Positions 17,886 to 27,051 of a stretch of 64,000 nucleotides of DNA are shown piece by piece. The notes under the pieces were generated by a model. That model was not told where the DNA came from and did no database searches. It saw only the letters and a list, made by a program, of their open reading frames with translations. Each line of letters begins with the position of its first letter. The stretch's first letter is position 1. The stretch is from Paraburkholderia rhizosphaerae (GTDB taxonomy: Bacteria > Pseudomonadota > Gammaproteobacteria > Burkholderiales > Burkholderiaceae). Location: the NCBI RefSeq assembly GCF_004366595.1, contig NZ_SORE01000031.1:1-64000 (forward strand), in the 5' to 3' direction. The position numbers and the translations under genes are program-made.

Positions 17886-18377
17886 ATGAAACTCGACCGC
17901 TACGATCTCGCCATTTTGCGCATTCTCGCGCGCGACGGACGTATTACGAAGTCGCGTCTCGCGGAGGAAGTGAATCTGTCGATTTCGCCCGCGTGGGAAC
18001 GGGTGCGACGGCTCGAGGAAAGCAGCGTGATTCGCGGCTACCGCGCCGATATCGATTGGGCGCGCGCGTTCAAGGGCAGCCGCATCATCGTCGAGGTGAC
18101 GCTTGCGCGGCATACCGCGCAGGATATGCGCCGCTTCGAGGAGCGCGTGGTGGCGGCGCCCGAAGTCGTGCAATGCCACGCGACCGGCGGCGGCGTTGAC
18201 TATGTGCTGCATGTGATGTCGCGCGATATCGATCACTACCAGCGTTTTATCGACTCGCTGCTGACCGATGACCTCGGCATCGAGCGTTACTTCACCTATA
18301 TCGTGACCAAGGTCGTGAAGAGCGTGCCCGAGGACCTGTCCGACTGGGTTGACGGAGCCGCTGTCGACGACGCATGA
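17886..18377 (+). CDS. doeX: Lrp/AsnC-type regulator DoeX
   Basis: 163 residues. HTH at 1-60 (MKLDRYDLAILRILARDGR, AEEVNLSISPAWERVRRLEE) and a C-terminal effector-binding RAM domain (EVVQCHATGGGVDYVLHVMSRD). In Halomonas and relatives DoeX is the AsnC-type regulator embedded in the ectoine degradation operon. Start at the ATG at 17886, where homology of the HTH begins; the reading from 17658 overlaps doeB and is not credible. Confidence 0.87.
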   Translation: MKLDRYDLAILRILARDGRITKSRLAEEVNLSISPAWERVRRLEESSVIRGYRADIDWARAFKGSRIIVEVTLARHTAQDMRRFEERVVAAPEVVQCHATGGGVDYVLHVMSRDIDHYQRFIDSLLTDDLGIERYFTYIVTKVVKSVPEDLSDWVDGAAVDDA

Positions 18378-18523
18378 CGCGTCATGGCAGCGCCCGAAAA
18401 AACACGTCGCGCAGACGTATAAAACAGAAAAATCAGCAACGCGCAGTGCCATGAACCGAAAAAACCGCACTTCGATCGCCCGTACAGTAATGCATAGACG
18501 ATGAACACACGGAGGAGGTGCGT

Positions 18524-20026
18524 ATGTTGCTGGGTCATCCCGTTCTTTTCAAATCGCTGTGCTATGTCGATGGTCGCTGGGTGCATAGCGATAGTGCATC
18601 CACGGTCGCGGTGCAGAACCCCGCGGACCAGGAAGTGATCGGCCATGTACCGATGCTCGAAGCGCCGCAAATCACACAAGCGGTCGACGCTGCACAACGT
18701 GCATTCGAAAGCTGGCGTTATGTGCCGGTCGCGAAGCGCGCGGCGTTGCTGCTGCGCTGGCATGAACTCGTGATGCGTCATCAGCACGACCTGGCTGGCA
18801 TTCTGTCGATCGAGCAAGGTAAGCCGCTTGCCGAATCGCGCGGTGAGGTCGCATACGGTGCGAGCTTTATCGAGTGGTTCGCGCATGAGGGAAAACGCCT
18901 GAACGGCCGCACGATTCCGACGCATATCGATGGCGCGCATCTGGGTACGATCCTTGAACCGGTCGGTGTTGCCGCTTTGATTACGCCATGGAATTTTCCG
19001 CACGCGATGATCACGCGCAAAGCCGCGGCGGCGCTCGCAGCGGGCTGCACTGTCGTCGTCAAGCCGGCGCATGAAACGCCGTTTTCGGCGCTTGCGCTTG
19101 CGCAGCTCGCCGAAGAAGCGGGATTCCCGGCGGGCGTTTTCAATGTCGTGCTCGGCGAGCCGCAAATGGCGATGGAAACACTGGTGCGCGACCCGCGTGT
19201 GCGCACGGTCAGCTTTACCGGCTCGACGCGTGTCGGCGGGCTCGTGATGCAGGCTGCGGCGCAATCGGGAATCAAGAAGACCGCGCTCGAACTCGGCGGC
19301 AACGCGCCGTTTATCGTGACCGCGGACGCTGACCTCGAACAGGCCGTGCGCGTCGCGGTTGCCGCAAAGTTCCAGACGTCCGGGCAGGATTGTTGCGCAG
19401 CTAATCGCATCTTCGTCGCGCGGCCGCTGTACGAGCGATTCGTCGAGCGCTACAGCGACGCGGTGGGTGCGCTGAAGGTCGGCGCCGCATTCGATGCGAA
19501 TGTCGACGTCGGCCCGCTGATGCACCAGGGCGCGTTCGATGCGACCGTCGCGCGGGTGGTCGATGCGCGCACGAGAGGCGCACGCATCACGGTCGGTGGC
19601 GCGCCGCATGCACGCGGTGGCTGGTTCTTCGAACCGACGGTGATCGCGGACGCGACGCCTGGCATGCGTGTCTATGATGAGGAAAATTTCGCGCCGATCT
19701 CGGCGGTGTCCCCGTTCGACACGCTCGATGAAGCGATTACGCGCGCCAACGACACCGAGTATGGGCTTGCCGCGTATTTGTGCGCGACTGACCTGAATAC
19801 GGTGTTCCAGCTGATCCGCCGTCTGGAGTTCGCGATGGTGTCGGTCAATGGCGCGAAGTTCACCGGTGCGCCGATTCCGTTCGGCGGCATGAAGGCGTCG
19901 GGGCTTGGTCGCGAAGGCGGAGCTGAAGGCTTCGAGCCGTTCGTCGAGACCCGTTACTTCTGCCTCGGTCAACTGGGCCTGCCGGTTGCCGATGCGACGC
20001 GCGCCGCACACGCCATTGCCGGCTGA
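18524..20026 (+). CDS. doeC: Aspartate-semialdehyde dehydrogenase DoeC (aldehyde dehydrogenase family)
   Basis: 500 residues of the GabD-like NAD(P)+ aldehyde dehydrogenase family. PWNFPHAMITRKAAAALAAG, FTGSTRVGG, the general base in ALELGGNAPFIV and the catalytic Cys in SGQDCCAANRIF are all present. In ectoine breakdown DoeC oxidises aspartate semialdehyde to aspartate. GGAGGAGG (18511-18518) lies 5 bp before the ATG at 18524, which decides against the GTG at 18518. Confidence 0.88.
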   Translation: MLLGHPVLFKSLCYVDGRWVHSDSASTVAVQNPADQEVIGHVPMLEAPQITQAVDAAQRAFESWRYVPVAKRAALLLRWHELVMRHQHDLAGILSIEQGKPLAESRGEVAYGASFIEWFAHEGKRLNGRTIPTHIDGAHLGTILEPVGVAALITPWNFPHAMITRKAAAALAAGCTVVVKPAHETPFSALALAQLAEEAGFPAGVFNVVLGEPQMAMETLVRDPRVRTVSFTGSTRVGGLVMQAAAQSGIKKTALELGGNAPFIVTADADLEQAVRVAVAAKFQTSGQDCCAANRIFVARPLYERFVERYSDAVGALKVGAAFDANVDVGPLMHQGAFDATVARVVDARTRGARITVGGAPHARGGWFFEPTVIADATPGMRVYDEENFAPISAVSPFDTLDEAITRANDTEYGLAAYLCATDLNTVFQLIRRLEFAMVSVNGAKFTGAPIPFGGMKASGLGREGGAEGFEPFVETRYFCLGQLGLPVADATRAAHAIAG

Positions 20027-20091
20027 CAGGCCGAAAACGGCTAATGGCCTTTACTACCGAACGCAACTGACTATTCAAGAGGGAGCACGCC

Positions 20092-21492
20092 ATGACTCAA
20101 TCACTCGAACAACTGCTGGCCGCCGACCGCGCGCATTTCATGCACCCGTCGACGCATGCGCACGACCATGCAAGCGGTGCGCTGCCCGGCCGTATCGTGA
20201 CCGGCGCGAAAGGCATTCGCATCGAAGACCATCAGGGCAAGTCGTATATCGATGCTTTTGCGGGCCTTTACTGCGTGAACATTGGTTACGGCCGCACCGA
20301 AGTGGCCGAAGCGATCTACGAACAGGCCAAAAAGCTCGCGTATTACCACACGTACGTCGGGCATTCGACGGACACGATTATCGAGCTGTCGTCGCGCATC
20401 ATCGACTGGTCGCCGGCTGGCATGAAGAAGGTTTACTACGGCATGTCCGGCTCGGACGCGAATGAAACGCAGATCAAGATTGTCTGGTACTACAACAATG
20501 TGAAAGGGCGGCCGAACAAGAAGAAGATCATTTCGCGCCAGCGCGGCTATCACGGGTCCGGCATCGTCACCGGAAGTCTGACCGGGCTGCCGAGCTTTCA
20601 TCAGTTCTTCGATCTGCCAATCGAACGGGTCAAGCACACCGTGTGTCCGCATTGGTACCGGCAGGCGCCGGCCGGCATGAATGAGGCTCAATTTGTCAAT
20701 TATTGCGTCGATGAGCTCGAAAAGCTGATCGCGCAGGAAGGCGCCGATACGATCGCCGCGTTCATCGGCGAACCGGTGATGGGCACCGGCGGTATCGTGC
20801 CGCCGCCGGCAGGTTACTGGCCCGCGATCCAGAAAGTGCTGCAGAAACACGACATCCTGTTGATCTGCGACGAAGTCGTCTGTGGCTTCGGCCGGCTCGG
20901 CTCGAAAATGGGCGCGCAGCACTACGGCATCGAGCCGGATCTGATCACCGTCGCGAAGGGACTGACAAGCGCGTATGCGCCGCTGTCCGGCGTGATCGTC
21001 AGCGAGCGCGTGTGGGATGTGATCGACAGCGCATCGCAGGAAGCCGGCCCGATGGGGCACGGCTGGACGTACTCGGGCCACCCGATCTGCGCAGCGGCGG
21101 CGCTCGCGAACCTCGACATTCTCGAACGCGAGAACATCAGCGAAAACGCGGCGCAAACCGGCGCGTATTTGCTCGAGCAAATGCATGCGGCATTCGATGC
21201 GCATCCGCTCGTCGGCGAAGTGCGCGGCGCAGGCATGCTTGCTGCGCTTGAATTCATGGCCGATAAGGACGAGCGCCGGCCATTCGATGCGACGTTGAAG
21301 GTCGGGCCGCGCGTGTCGACCGCTGCGTTCCAGCGCGGTCTGATCGCACGTGCGATGCCGCATGGCGACATTCTCGGCTTCGCGCCGCCGCTCGTTGCGA
21401 CCCGTGCGGACGTCGATGAAATCGTGCGTCTCACGAAGGCCGCGGTCGATGAAGTGGCCGGTCAGGTGTTGACCTCGAAGGCCGCTGCATAA
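20092..21492 (+). CDS. doeD: Diaminobutyrate transaminase DoeD
   Basis: 466 residues of class-III (omega) aminotransferases. HCSGSDAN-type loop appears as YYGMSGSDANETQIK, then SRQRGYHGSG, the PLP-contacting DEVVCGFGR and the PLP-lysine in TVAKGLTSAYAPL. DoeD transfers the amino group of L-2,4-diaminobutyrate to give aspartate semialdehyde for DoeC. GGGAG precedes the ATG. Last gene of the cluster. Confidence 0.88.
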   Translation: MTQSLEQLLAADRAHFMHPSTHAHDHASGALPGRIVTGAKGIRIEDHQGKSYIDAFAGLYCVNIGYGRTEVAEAIYEQAKKLAYYHTYVGHSTDTIIELSSRIIDWSPAGMKKVYYGMSGSDANETQIKIVWYYNNVKGRPNKKKIISRQRGYHGSGIVTGSLTGLPSFHQFFDLPIERVKHTVCPHWYRQAPAGMNEAQFVNYCVDELEKLIAQEGADTIAAFIGEPVMGTGGIVPPPAGYWPAIQKVLQKHDILLICDEVVCGFGRLGSKMGAQHYGIEPDLITVAKGLTSAYAPLSGVIVSERVWDVIDSASQEAGPMGHGWTYSGHPICAAAALANLDILERENISENAAQTGAYLLEQMHAAFDAHPLVGEVRGAGMLAALEFMADKDERRPFDATLKVGPRVSTAAFQRGLIARAMPHGDILGFAPPLVATRADVDEIVRLTKAAVDEVAGQVLTSKAAA

Positions 21493-21515
21493 ACGTCGAC
21501 CTTCGTCACGCCGCA

Positions 21516-21546
21516 CCGCCGCATGCGCGACAAACGCATGCGGCGG
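21516..21546. terminator. Strong hairpin after doeD
   Basis: A 12-bp perfect stem (21516-21527 with 21535-21546) around a 7-nt loop, 24 bp after the doeD stop. There is no U-tract, so it may protect or end the operon transcript rather than be a classical intrinsic terminator. Confidence 0.5.
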
Positions 21547-21639
21547 GGTTCGCAATCGCGCGTTGGCATGTTATAAGCCCATGACAGGATTCTCACTCGC
21601 TGTTGAGAGTCGCGCAGTTCATGTCAGGGAGAACAGCCA

Positions 21640-23376
21640 ATGGCGCCCAATAACAAAGCGAAACTCTCCATCGCGGGTCTGGCATTTGCCGGGCTCGTGT
21701 CCCTTTCGGCAAGCTTTCTTGAAGCCACGCCGGTCTATGCGAAGGGCCCCGCGAATCAGCCGGTGGTGCTATCCGCATCGGCCATTGCGGTTGCCGACAA
21801 ATACAGCGCGGACGCCGCGGAACAGATTTTCAAGGAAGGCGGCAACGCGGTCGATGCCGCGGTGGCGATCGCGTTCACGCTGGCCGTGACCTATCCGGAG
21901 GCAGGCAATATCGGTGGCGGCGGCTTTATGACGCTGTACGTGAACGGCAAGCCCTATTTCATCGACTATCGAGAGCGTGCGCCGCTCGCGGCGACCCGCA
22001 CGATGTATCTCGACGAGCAGGGCAACGTGATCAAGGGCAAAAGTCTGTACGGCTACTACGCGGTCGGCGTGCCGGGCACGGTCGCCGGCATGTGGGAAGC
22101 GCAGCGCCGCTTCGGCCGGTTGCAGTGGAAACAGGTGCTTGCGCCCGCAATCAAATATGCGCGCGATGGTTTCGTCGTCGACGAGCAACTGGCCGAGCGG
22201 CGCGACAAATCCGCGAAAGACTTCGAGGGCAAGACGAACTTCGATACCTATTTCGGCAGCATGAAGGCGGGCGAAACGTTCAAGCAGCCGGATCTGGCCG
22301 CGGTACTCACGCGCATCGCGAATCGTGGTGCGAAAGAATTCTATGACGGCAAGACCGCGGATCTGATCGCCGCTTCAATGCGGGGACATGGGCTGATCAC
22401 GAAGCGCGATCTGCACGACTATAAAGCGGTCTGGCGCCAGCCGATCGAAGCGAACTGGAACGGCTATCGCGTGATTACCGCACCGCCGCCGAGTTCGGGC
22501 GGCGTCGGTCTTGTACAGCTGCTGAAGATGAAGGCGGACTTGAAGCAGGACTTCAATGGCGTCGAGCTGAATTCTCCGCAATACATTCATCTGCTGGCGG
22601 AGATCGAAAAGCGCGTGTTCGCGGATCGCGCGCAATATCTCGGTGATCCGGACTTCTACAAGGTGCCGGTCGCGCAACTGACCAATGACGCGTATCTCGC
22701 GAAGCGCGCGGCCGAAGTCAATCCGGATACGCCGTCCGACACGAAGAGCGTGCAGGCGGGCCTTGGTACGTCGATGCCCGAAAAAGCGGAGACGACGCAT
22801 TTCTCGGTGGTCGACAAGTGGGGCAACGCGGTATCGAACACCTACACGGTTAACGGCTATTTCGGCTCGGGAGTCGTTGCGCAAGGCACCGGCATCGTGC
22901 TCAACGATGAAATGGACGACTTCGCATCGAAGCCGGGCGTGCCAAACATGTTTGGCGTGGTCGGCAGCGATGCGAATGCGATCGAACCGAAGAAACGTCC
23001 GCTTTCGTCGATGACGCCGACCATTCTGACCAAAGATGGCAAGGTGTCGCTGGTCATCGGTACGCCGGGCGGCTCACGGATCTTCACGACGATTTTCCAG
23101 GTGATCAACAACGTGTACGATTTCGACATGCCGTTGAAAGACGCCGTTGCCGCGATGCGCTTTCATCATCAGCTGTTGCCACCGAATACGATTTTCTGGG
23201 AACCGTACGCGCCGATTGACGGCCAACTTGCGAAGCAGGTCGAAGCAAAAGGCTACGTTCTGCAAAAGCAGAACTTCAATGGCGACGTTCAGGCAATCAA
23301 GATCAATGGCGATATGCCGAATGCGGTGTCGGACCCGCGCGGTCGCGGCGTGACGCGCGTGTATCTGGTTCAGTGA
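21640..23376 (+). CDS. ggt: Gamma-glutamyltransferase (periplasmic)
   Basis: 578 residues, N-terminal nucleophile hydrolase. A signal peptide ends near TPVYAKG. The autocleavage site and catalytic threonine is in EKAETTHFSVVDKWGNA (second T of TT), and the small-subunit motifs NDEMDDF, PLSSMTPTI and GTPGGSRI are complete. It hydrolyses or transfers the gamma-glutamyl group of glutathione in the periplasm. GGGAG lies before the ATG. A strong terminator follows, so it is monocistronic. Confidence 0.93.
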   Translation: MAPNNKAKLSIAGLAFAGLVSLSASFLEATPVYAKGPANQPVVLSASAIAVADKYSADAAEQIFKEGGNAVDAAVAIAFTLAVTYPEAGNIGGGGFMTLYVNGKPYFIDYRERAPLAATRTMYLDEQGNVIKGKSLYGYYAVGVPGTVAGMWEAQRRFGRLQWKQVLAPAIKYARDGFVVDEQLAERRDKSAKDFEGKTNFDTYFGSMKAGETFKQPDLAAVLTRIANRGAKEFYDGKTADLIAASMRGHGLITKRDLHDYKAVWRQPIEANWNGYRVITAPPPSSGGVGLVQLLKMKADLKQDFNGVELNSPQYIHLLAEIEKRVFADRAQYLGDPDFYKVPVAQLTNDAYLAKRAAEVNPDTPSDTKSVQAGLGTSMPEKAETTHFSVVDKWGNAVSNTYTVNGYFGSGVVAQGTGIVLNDEMDDFASKPGVPNMFGVVGSDANAIEPKKRPLSSMTPTILTKDGKVSLVIGTPGGSRIFTTIFQVINNVYDFDMPLKDAVAAMRFHHQLLPPNTIFWEPYAPIDGQLAKQVEAKGYVLQKQNFNGDVQAIKINGDMPNAVSDPRGRGVTRVYLVQ

Positions 23377-23435
23377 TACAGCGCACATGCGCGTTGCGCC
23401 ACCCGATGCATGGGCGGCGTCGTTACAGTAGACCG

Positions 23436-23467
23436 AACGGCAGCCGCAGTCGCGCGGCTGCCGTTTT
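23436..23467 (+). terminator. Intrinsic terminator after ggt
   Basis: A 12-bp perfect stem, arms 23436-23447 and 23454-23465, with six-base loop and TTTT at the 3' side. It lies between ggt and the glyoxalase-fold gene. Confidence 0.75.
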
Positions 23468-23493
23468 CGCCTTGGCGTGAAGGAGGAGTGCAC

Positions 23494-23895
23494 ATGGCCC
23501 GCAGCCCGAAAACTTCGGTGCAGCCCGTTGGCGCAATTGACGCCCGCATCGAATCGATCAACGCGGTCACGCTGGCGACTGCCGACATGGCGCGTGCGGT
23601 GCAGTTCTACGGCGCGCTCGGTTTTCCGTTCGCGTACGGCGGCGCCGATGCGGACTTCACGTCATACGCATTCGGCGGGTCGCACCTGAATCTGATCGCG
23701 GAAACGCATGGGCCGATCAACTGGTGGGGGCGCGTGATCATCCACGTGTCCGATGTCGATGCACTGTATCAGCGCGCGCTCGATGCGGGCCTCGCGCCCG
23801 AAAGCGCCCCGGCCGACGCGACATGGGGCGAACGCTATTTCCACATCCAGGACCCGGATGGCCATCAACTGAGTTTCGCAAAACGGCTGCGGTAA
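23494..23895 (+). CDS. Glyoxalase/bleomycin resistance (VOC) superfamily protein
   Basis: 133 residues forming two beta-alpha-beta-beta-beta units. INAVTLATADMARAVQFYGALG is cut here to its motif ATADMARAVQFY, followed by GSHLNLIAE, then IIHVSDVDALYQRA and DPDGHQLSFAKR. His and Glu positions suit metal binding. Reaction unknown. The ATG at 23494 follows GGAGGAG with good spacing, so the reading from 23410, which runs through the terminator, is rejected. Confidence 0.85.
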   Translation: MARSPKTSVQPVGAIDARIESINAVTLATADMARAVQFYGALGFPFAYGGADADFTSYAFGGSHLNLIAETHGPINWWGRVIIHVSDVDALYQRALDAGLAPESAPADATWGERYFHIQDPDGHQLSFAKRLR

Positions 23896-24019
23896 ACTTT
23901 GCGGATACCCAGGTTCGATGACATTGCGCTGACAGGTAACAAGGCTGACACCTCGTGCGCCGATAATCGACCTTTCGGCGCTGCCATTCGAGTGCAGTGC
24001 GCAATTGTGGAGAAACGCG

Positions 24020-24934
24020 ATGAACGAGCTTGACCGTGAGTCCCTGGCCGCGCGGCAGCGGCGCTTCGAGGAAGACCTTATCGACGCGTACGATGAGGAA
24101 CTGGAAATGGAAGTCGACGACCGCATCCTCGACGGCGCGGACGCGTTGACCGATGAAGCGCGCGCATCACGCAAACAGTATTTTCGCGAGCTGTTCCGGT
24201 TGCAGGGCGAACTGGTGAAGCTGCAGGACTGGATCGTGCAGACCGGCCACCGGGTAGTCGTGATTTTCGAGGGCCGCGACGCGGCCGGCAAGGGCGGCGC
24301 GATCAAGCGCATCACGCAGCGGCTGAATCCGCGCGTGTGCCGCGTCGCGGCGCTGCCGGCGCCGAATAACCGCGAGCGCACGCAATGGTATTTCCAGCGT
24401 TACGTGAGTCATCTGCCGGCTGGCGGCGAAATGGTGCTGTTCGATCGTAGCTGGTACAACCGCGCAGGCGTCGAACGTGTGATGGGCTTTTGCAATGACG
24501 CGGAGTACGAAGAGTTTTTTCGCTCGGTGCCGGAGTTCGAAAAGATGCTCGTGCGCAGCGGCATCCAGATCCTCAAATACTGGTTTTCGATTACCGACGA
24601 GGAACAGGAAATCCGTTTCCAGGCGCGTATTCACGATCCGCTGAAGCAATGGAAGCTAAGCCCGATGGACCTCGAAAGCCGTCGCCGCTGGGAAGCGTAC
24701 ACGCAGGCGAAAGAGGTGATGCTGCAGCGCTCGCATATTCCGGAGGCGCCGTGGTGGGTTGTGCAGGCGGTCGACAAGAAGCGCGCGCGCCTGAACTGCA
24801 TTCACCATCTGTTAAGCCAGGTGCCGTACAAGGAAGTCGAGCACGCTTCGATCACGCTGCCGGAGCGCGTGCACCATCCGGACTACATCCGGCAGCCCGT
24901 GCCGGGCAATATGATCGTGCCTGAGTTGTATTGA
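24020..24934 (+). CDS. ppk2: Polyphosphate kinase 2 (PPK2) family protein
   Basis: 304 residues. Walker A is GRDAAGKGG, with EGRDAAGKGGAIKRIT context; the Walker B/lid segment is LFDRSWYNRAGVERVMGF. Arrangement and length fit class I PPK2, which phosphorylates nucleoside diphosphates with polyphosphate (or the reverse). The ATG at 24020 lies after GGAGAAACGC; a TTG at 24005 is in frame but less likely. Convergent with a phosphate transporter, which suggests a shared phosphate theme. Confidence 0.9.
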   Translation: MNELDRESLAARQRRFEEDLIDAYDEELEMEVDDRILDGADALTDEARASRKQYFRELFRLQGELVKLQDWIVQTGHRVVVIFEGRDAAGKGGAIKRITQRLNPRVCRVAALPAPNNRERTQWYFQRYVSHLPAGGEMVLFDRSWYNRAGVERVMGFCNDAEYEEFFRSVPEFEKMLVRSGIQILKYWFSITDEEQEIRFQARIHDPLKQWKLSPMDLESRRRWEAYTQAKEVMLQRSHIPEAPWWVVQAVDKKRARLNCIHHLLSQVPYKEVEHASITLPERVHHPDYIRQPVPGNMIVPELY

Positions 24935-25013
24935 TTGAACGGCGCGTTGTTCGCGTCGCCAGGCGCGAGCATCGGTGCAGGCGCGCAGACATACGGTCAC
25001 GCATCAAAAGCAA

Positions 25014-25049
25014 AGCGCGGCGGAGTTGGATCTGCGCCGCGCTTTTTTA
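25014..25049. terminator. Terminator between ppk2 and the phosphate transporter
   Basis: Stem GCGCGGCG (25015-25022) with CGCCGCGC (25035-25042), followed by TTTTTT on the plus strand. It stops the ppk2 transcript and may also work for the converging transporter gene. Confidence 0.78.
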
Positions 25050-25089
25050 CTGGCGCTTCGCCGGCTTGGCGGCGCCGCCCGATGCCGGA

Positions 25090-26676
25090 TCAGAACAGAT
25101 TGCGAAACACCCAATACAAGCCCGCCGACAACGCGATCGACACAGGCAGGGTCAGCACCCATGCGAGTACGAGGCTGCGCACCGTGCCCCACTGCAGACC
25201 CGAGCCGTTCGCCGCCATCGTGCCGGCGACGCCCGACGACAGCACATGGGTGGTCGATACCGGCAGGCCGTAGGCGTCGGCCGCACCGATCGTCAGCATG
25301 GCGACGACTTCGGCCGAAGCGCCCTGTCCATAAGTCAGATGCTGTTTGCCGATCTTTTCACCGACCGTGACGACGATGCGCTTCCAGCCGACCATCGTCC
25401 CCAGACCCAACGCGATCGCGACCGCGACCTTCACCCAGGTCGGGATGAACCTGGTTGCGCTGTCCATCTGTTTCTTGAAGTTCTCGATCGCCTTCGCATC
25501 GTCAGGCGCGAACGCGGGCGTATTCGCCTTCAGCATCAGGCGAATCGCTTCGGATGCGATGTACATGTCGTTACGCACGTTGTTGACCTGGTCCTGCGGC
25601 ACATTCGCGAGCGATCCCGATTCGCTGATCTGCTGGCCGATACGCTCCGACAGTTGCTGCATGGCGGCAATCGTGGTCCTGGACAACTGGCGGGTCTGCA
25701 CGAAGCGCTCGACGTCGTTGCGCGGCGCAACCGACGGCGCCGCGCCATCGGTGTACCGGCCGAATGCCGCGGCGGCTTGTTGCGACACCGCAAGGAAAGT
25801 CTGCGTTTGCGAAGGCGTGACCGCCTTGTTTAGTGCGTAGGCGGTCGGTACGATGCCGATCAGGATCAGCATGATAAGGCCCATGCCTTTCTGACCGTCG
25901 TTCGAGCCGTGCGCGAACGACACGCCGGTGCAGGTGAGGATCAGCAGTGCGCGAATCCAGAACGGCGGCGGTTCTTTACCGGCGGGCTCCTTATAGAGCG
26001 CTGGCACGCGCACGACCGCTTTCAGCACCAGCAGCAGCAGCCCCGCTGCGAGGAAGCCGACGATCGGCGAAAACAGCAGCGACTTGCCGACGCCAAGCGC
26101 CTGGTTCCAGTCCACGCCACTCGTGCCCGACGTGCCGTGCAGCAACTGATTCATCAGCCCGACGCCGACGATCGAACCGATCAGCGTATGCGAACTGGAC
26201 GACGGCAAACCGAGGTACCAGGTGCCGAGATTCCAGATGATCGCCGCGATCAGCAGCGCGAACACCATCGCAAAACCGGCGCCACTGCCGACCTGCAGGA
26301 TCAGCTCGACGGGCAGCAGTTGGAGGATGCCGAACGCGACGGCGCCGGTCGAGGTCAGGACGCCAAGAAAATTCCATGCACCCGACCAGACCACCGCAAT
26401 GTTCGGCGCTAGCGAATGGGTGTAGATAACAGTCGCAACCGCATTGGCGGTGTCGTGAAAGCCGTTGACGAACTCAAAACCGAGCGCGATCAGCAGTGCG
26501 ACCCCGAGCATCAGATACGGCAGAAATGAAGCTTGCCTGACATTCTGCAGATCGTTGATCAGATGCATCGCGCAATAGATCGCGCCGGCAATGATCACCA
26601 GCAGAAAGACGACGAGGCCTATGCTGCGGCCTTTTCCGCTTGCTGAGCCCGCTTGCGGGAAGGAGAGTTCCGGCAT
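25090..26676 (-). CDS. pit: Inorganic phosphate transporter, PiT family
   Basis: 528 residues with about ten membrane helices. The two inverted PiT signatures are visible: GFEFVNGFHDTANAVATVIYT near residue 65 (motif GFHDTANAV) and FAHGSNDGQKGMGLIML in the second half. A large hydrophilic loop separates them, as in PitA-type Pi:H+ symporters. Downstream motif PVSTTHVLSSGVAGTM matches the family. It brings in phosphate as metal-phosphate at the inner membrane. Confidence 0.92.
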   Translation of the reverse strand: MPELSFPQAGSASGKGRSIGLVVFLLVIIAGAIYCAMHLINDLQNVRQASFLPYLMLGVALLIALGFEFVNGFHDTANAVATVIYTHSLAPNIAVVWSGAWNFLGVLTSTGAVAFGILQLLPVELILQVGSGAGFAMVFALLIAAIIWNLGTWYLGLPSSSSHTLIGSIVGVGLMNQLLHGTSGTSGVDWNQALGVGKSLLFSPIVGFLAAGLLLLVLKAVVRVPALYKEPAGKEPPPFWIRALLILTCTGVSFAHGSNDGQKGMGLIMLILIGIVPTAYALNKAVTPSQTQTFLAVSQQAAAAFGRYTDGAAPSVAPRNDVERFVQTRQLSRTTIAAMQQLSERIGQQISESGSLANVPQDQVNNVRNDMYIASEAIRLMLKANTPAFAPDDAKAIENFKKQMDSATRFIPTWVKVAVAIALGLGTMVGWKRIVVTVGEKIGKQHLTYGQGASAEVVAMLTIGAADAYGLPVSTTHVLSSGVAGTMAANGSGLQWGTVRSLVLAWVLTLPVSIALSAGLYWVFRNLF

Positions 26677-27051
26677 CGCGTGTACCTCCCAGGATTGGTC
26701 GCGTGGATTTTCGATGCTGAGTTGAAAGTGTGTCGTCAGGATGACAGCGGCGTGACTAATGAGCCGCGCAAAAAACTGACGAATTCACTGTTCACGACAC
26801 AGCAAAAGGCGGATTCAATGGGCGATGAAACGGGCTTCAAGGCGCAGGGCGCACGCGATGCAAACGCGATGTGGACTCAGCAGCGGCGCGGGCACGCCGG
26901 ATGCGGAAAAACTTCCATATCGTACTGCTCGGCAAAGATAAACTGGTAGAATTTTTACCGCATTAAGCACGTCATACCTTCAGCGCTCACCGTTGCGTGC
27001 GCATCGATTGGGTGTCCTTGTGTGTCCGGCTGTTCTTTGCGCAGGTGGTAG
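26677..27051. other. Intergenic region between divergent pit and the GGDEF gene
   Basis: 375 bp carrying the promoters of the two divergent genes. A segment at about 26940-26970 is AT-rich. No convincing gene or hairpin seen. Confidence 0.4.

Noticed and set aside
18296..20011. 571-residue minus-strand reading antisense to doeC
   Set aside because: It is a shadow of the doeC codon pattern; composition is Arg/His-rich and no family motif is visible, while doeC has all catalytic motifs.
20101..21555. 484-residue minus-strand reading antisense to doeD
   Set aside because: Same reason: high-GC shadow frame without motifs, opposite a well-supported aminotransferase.
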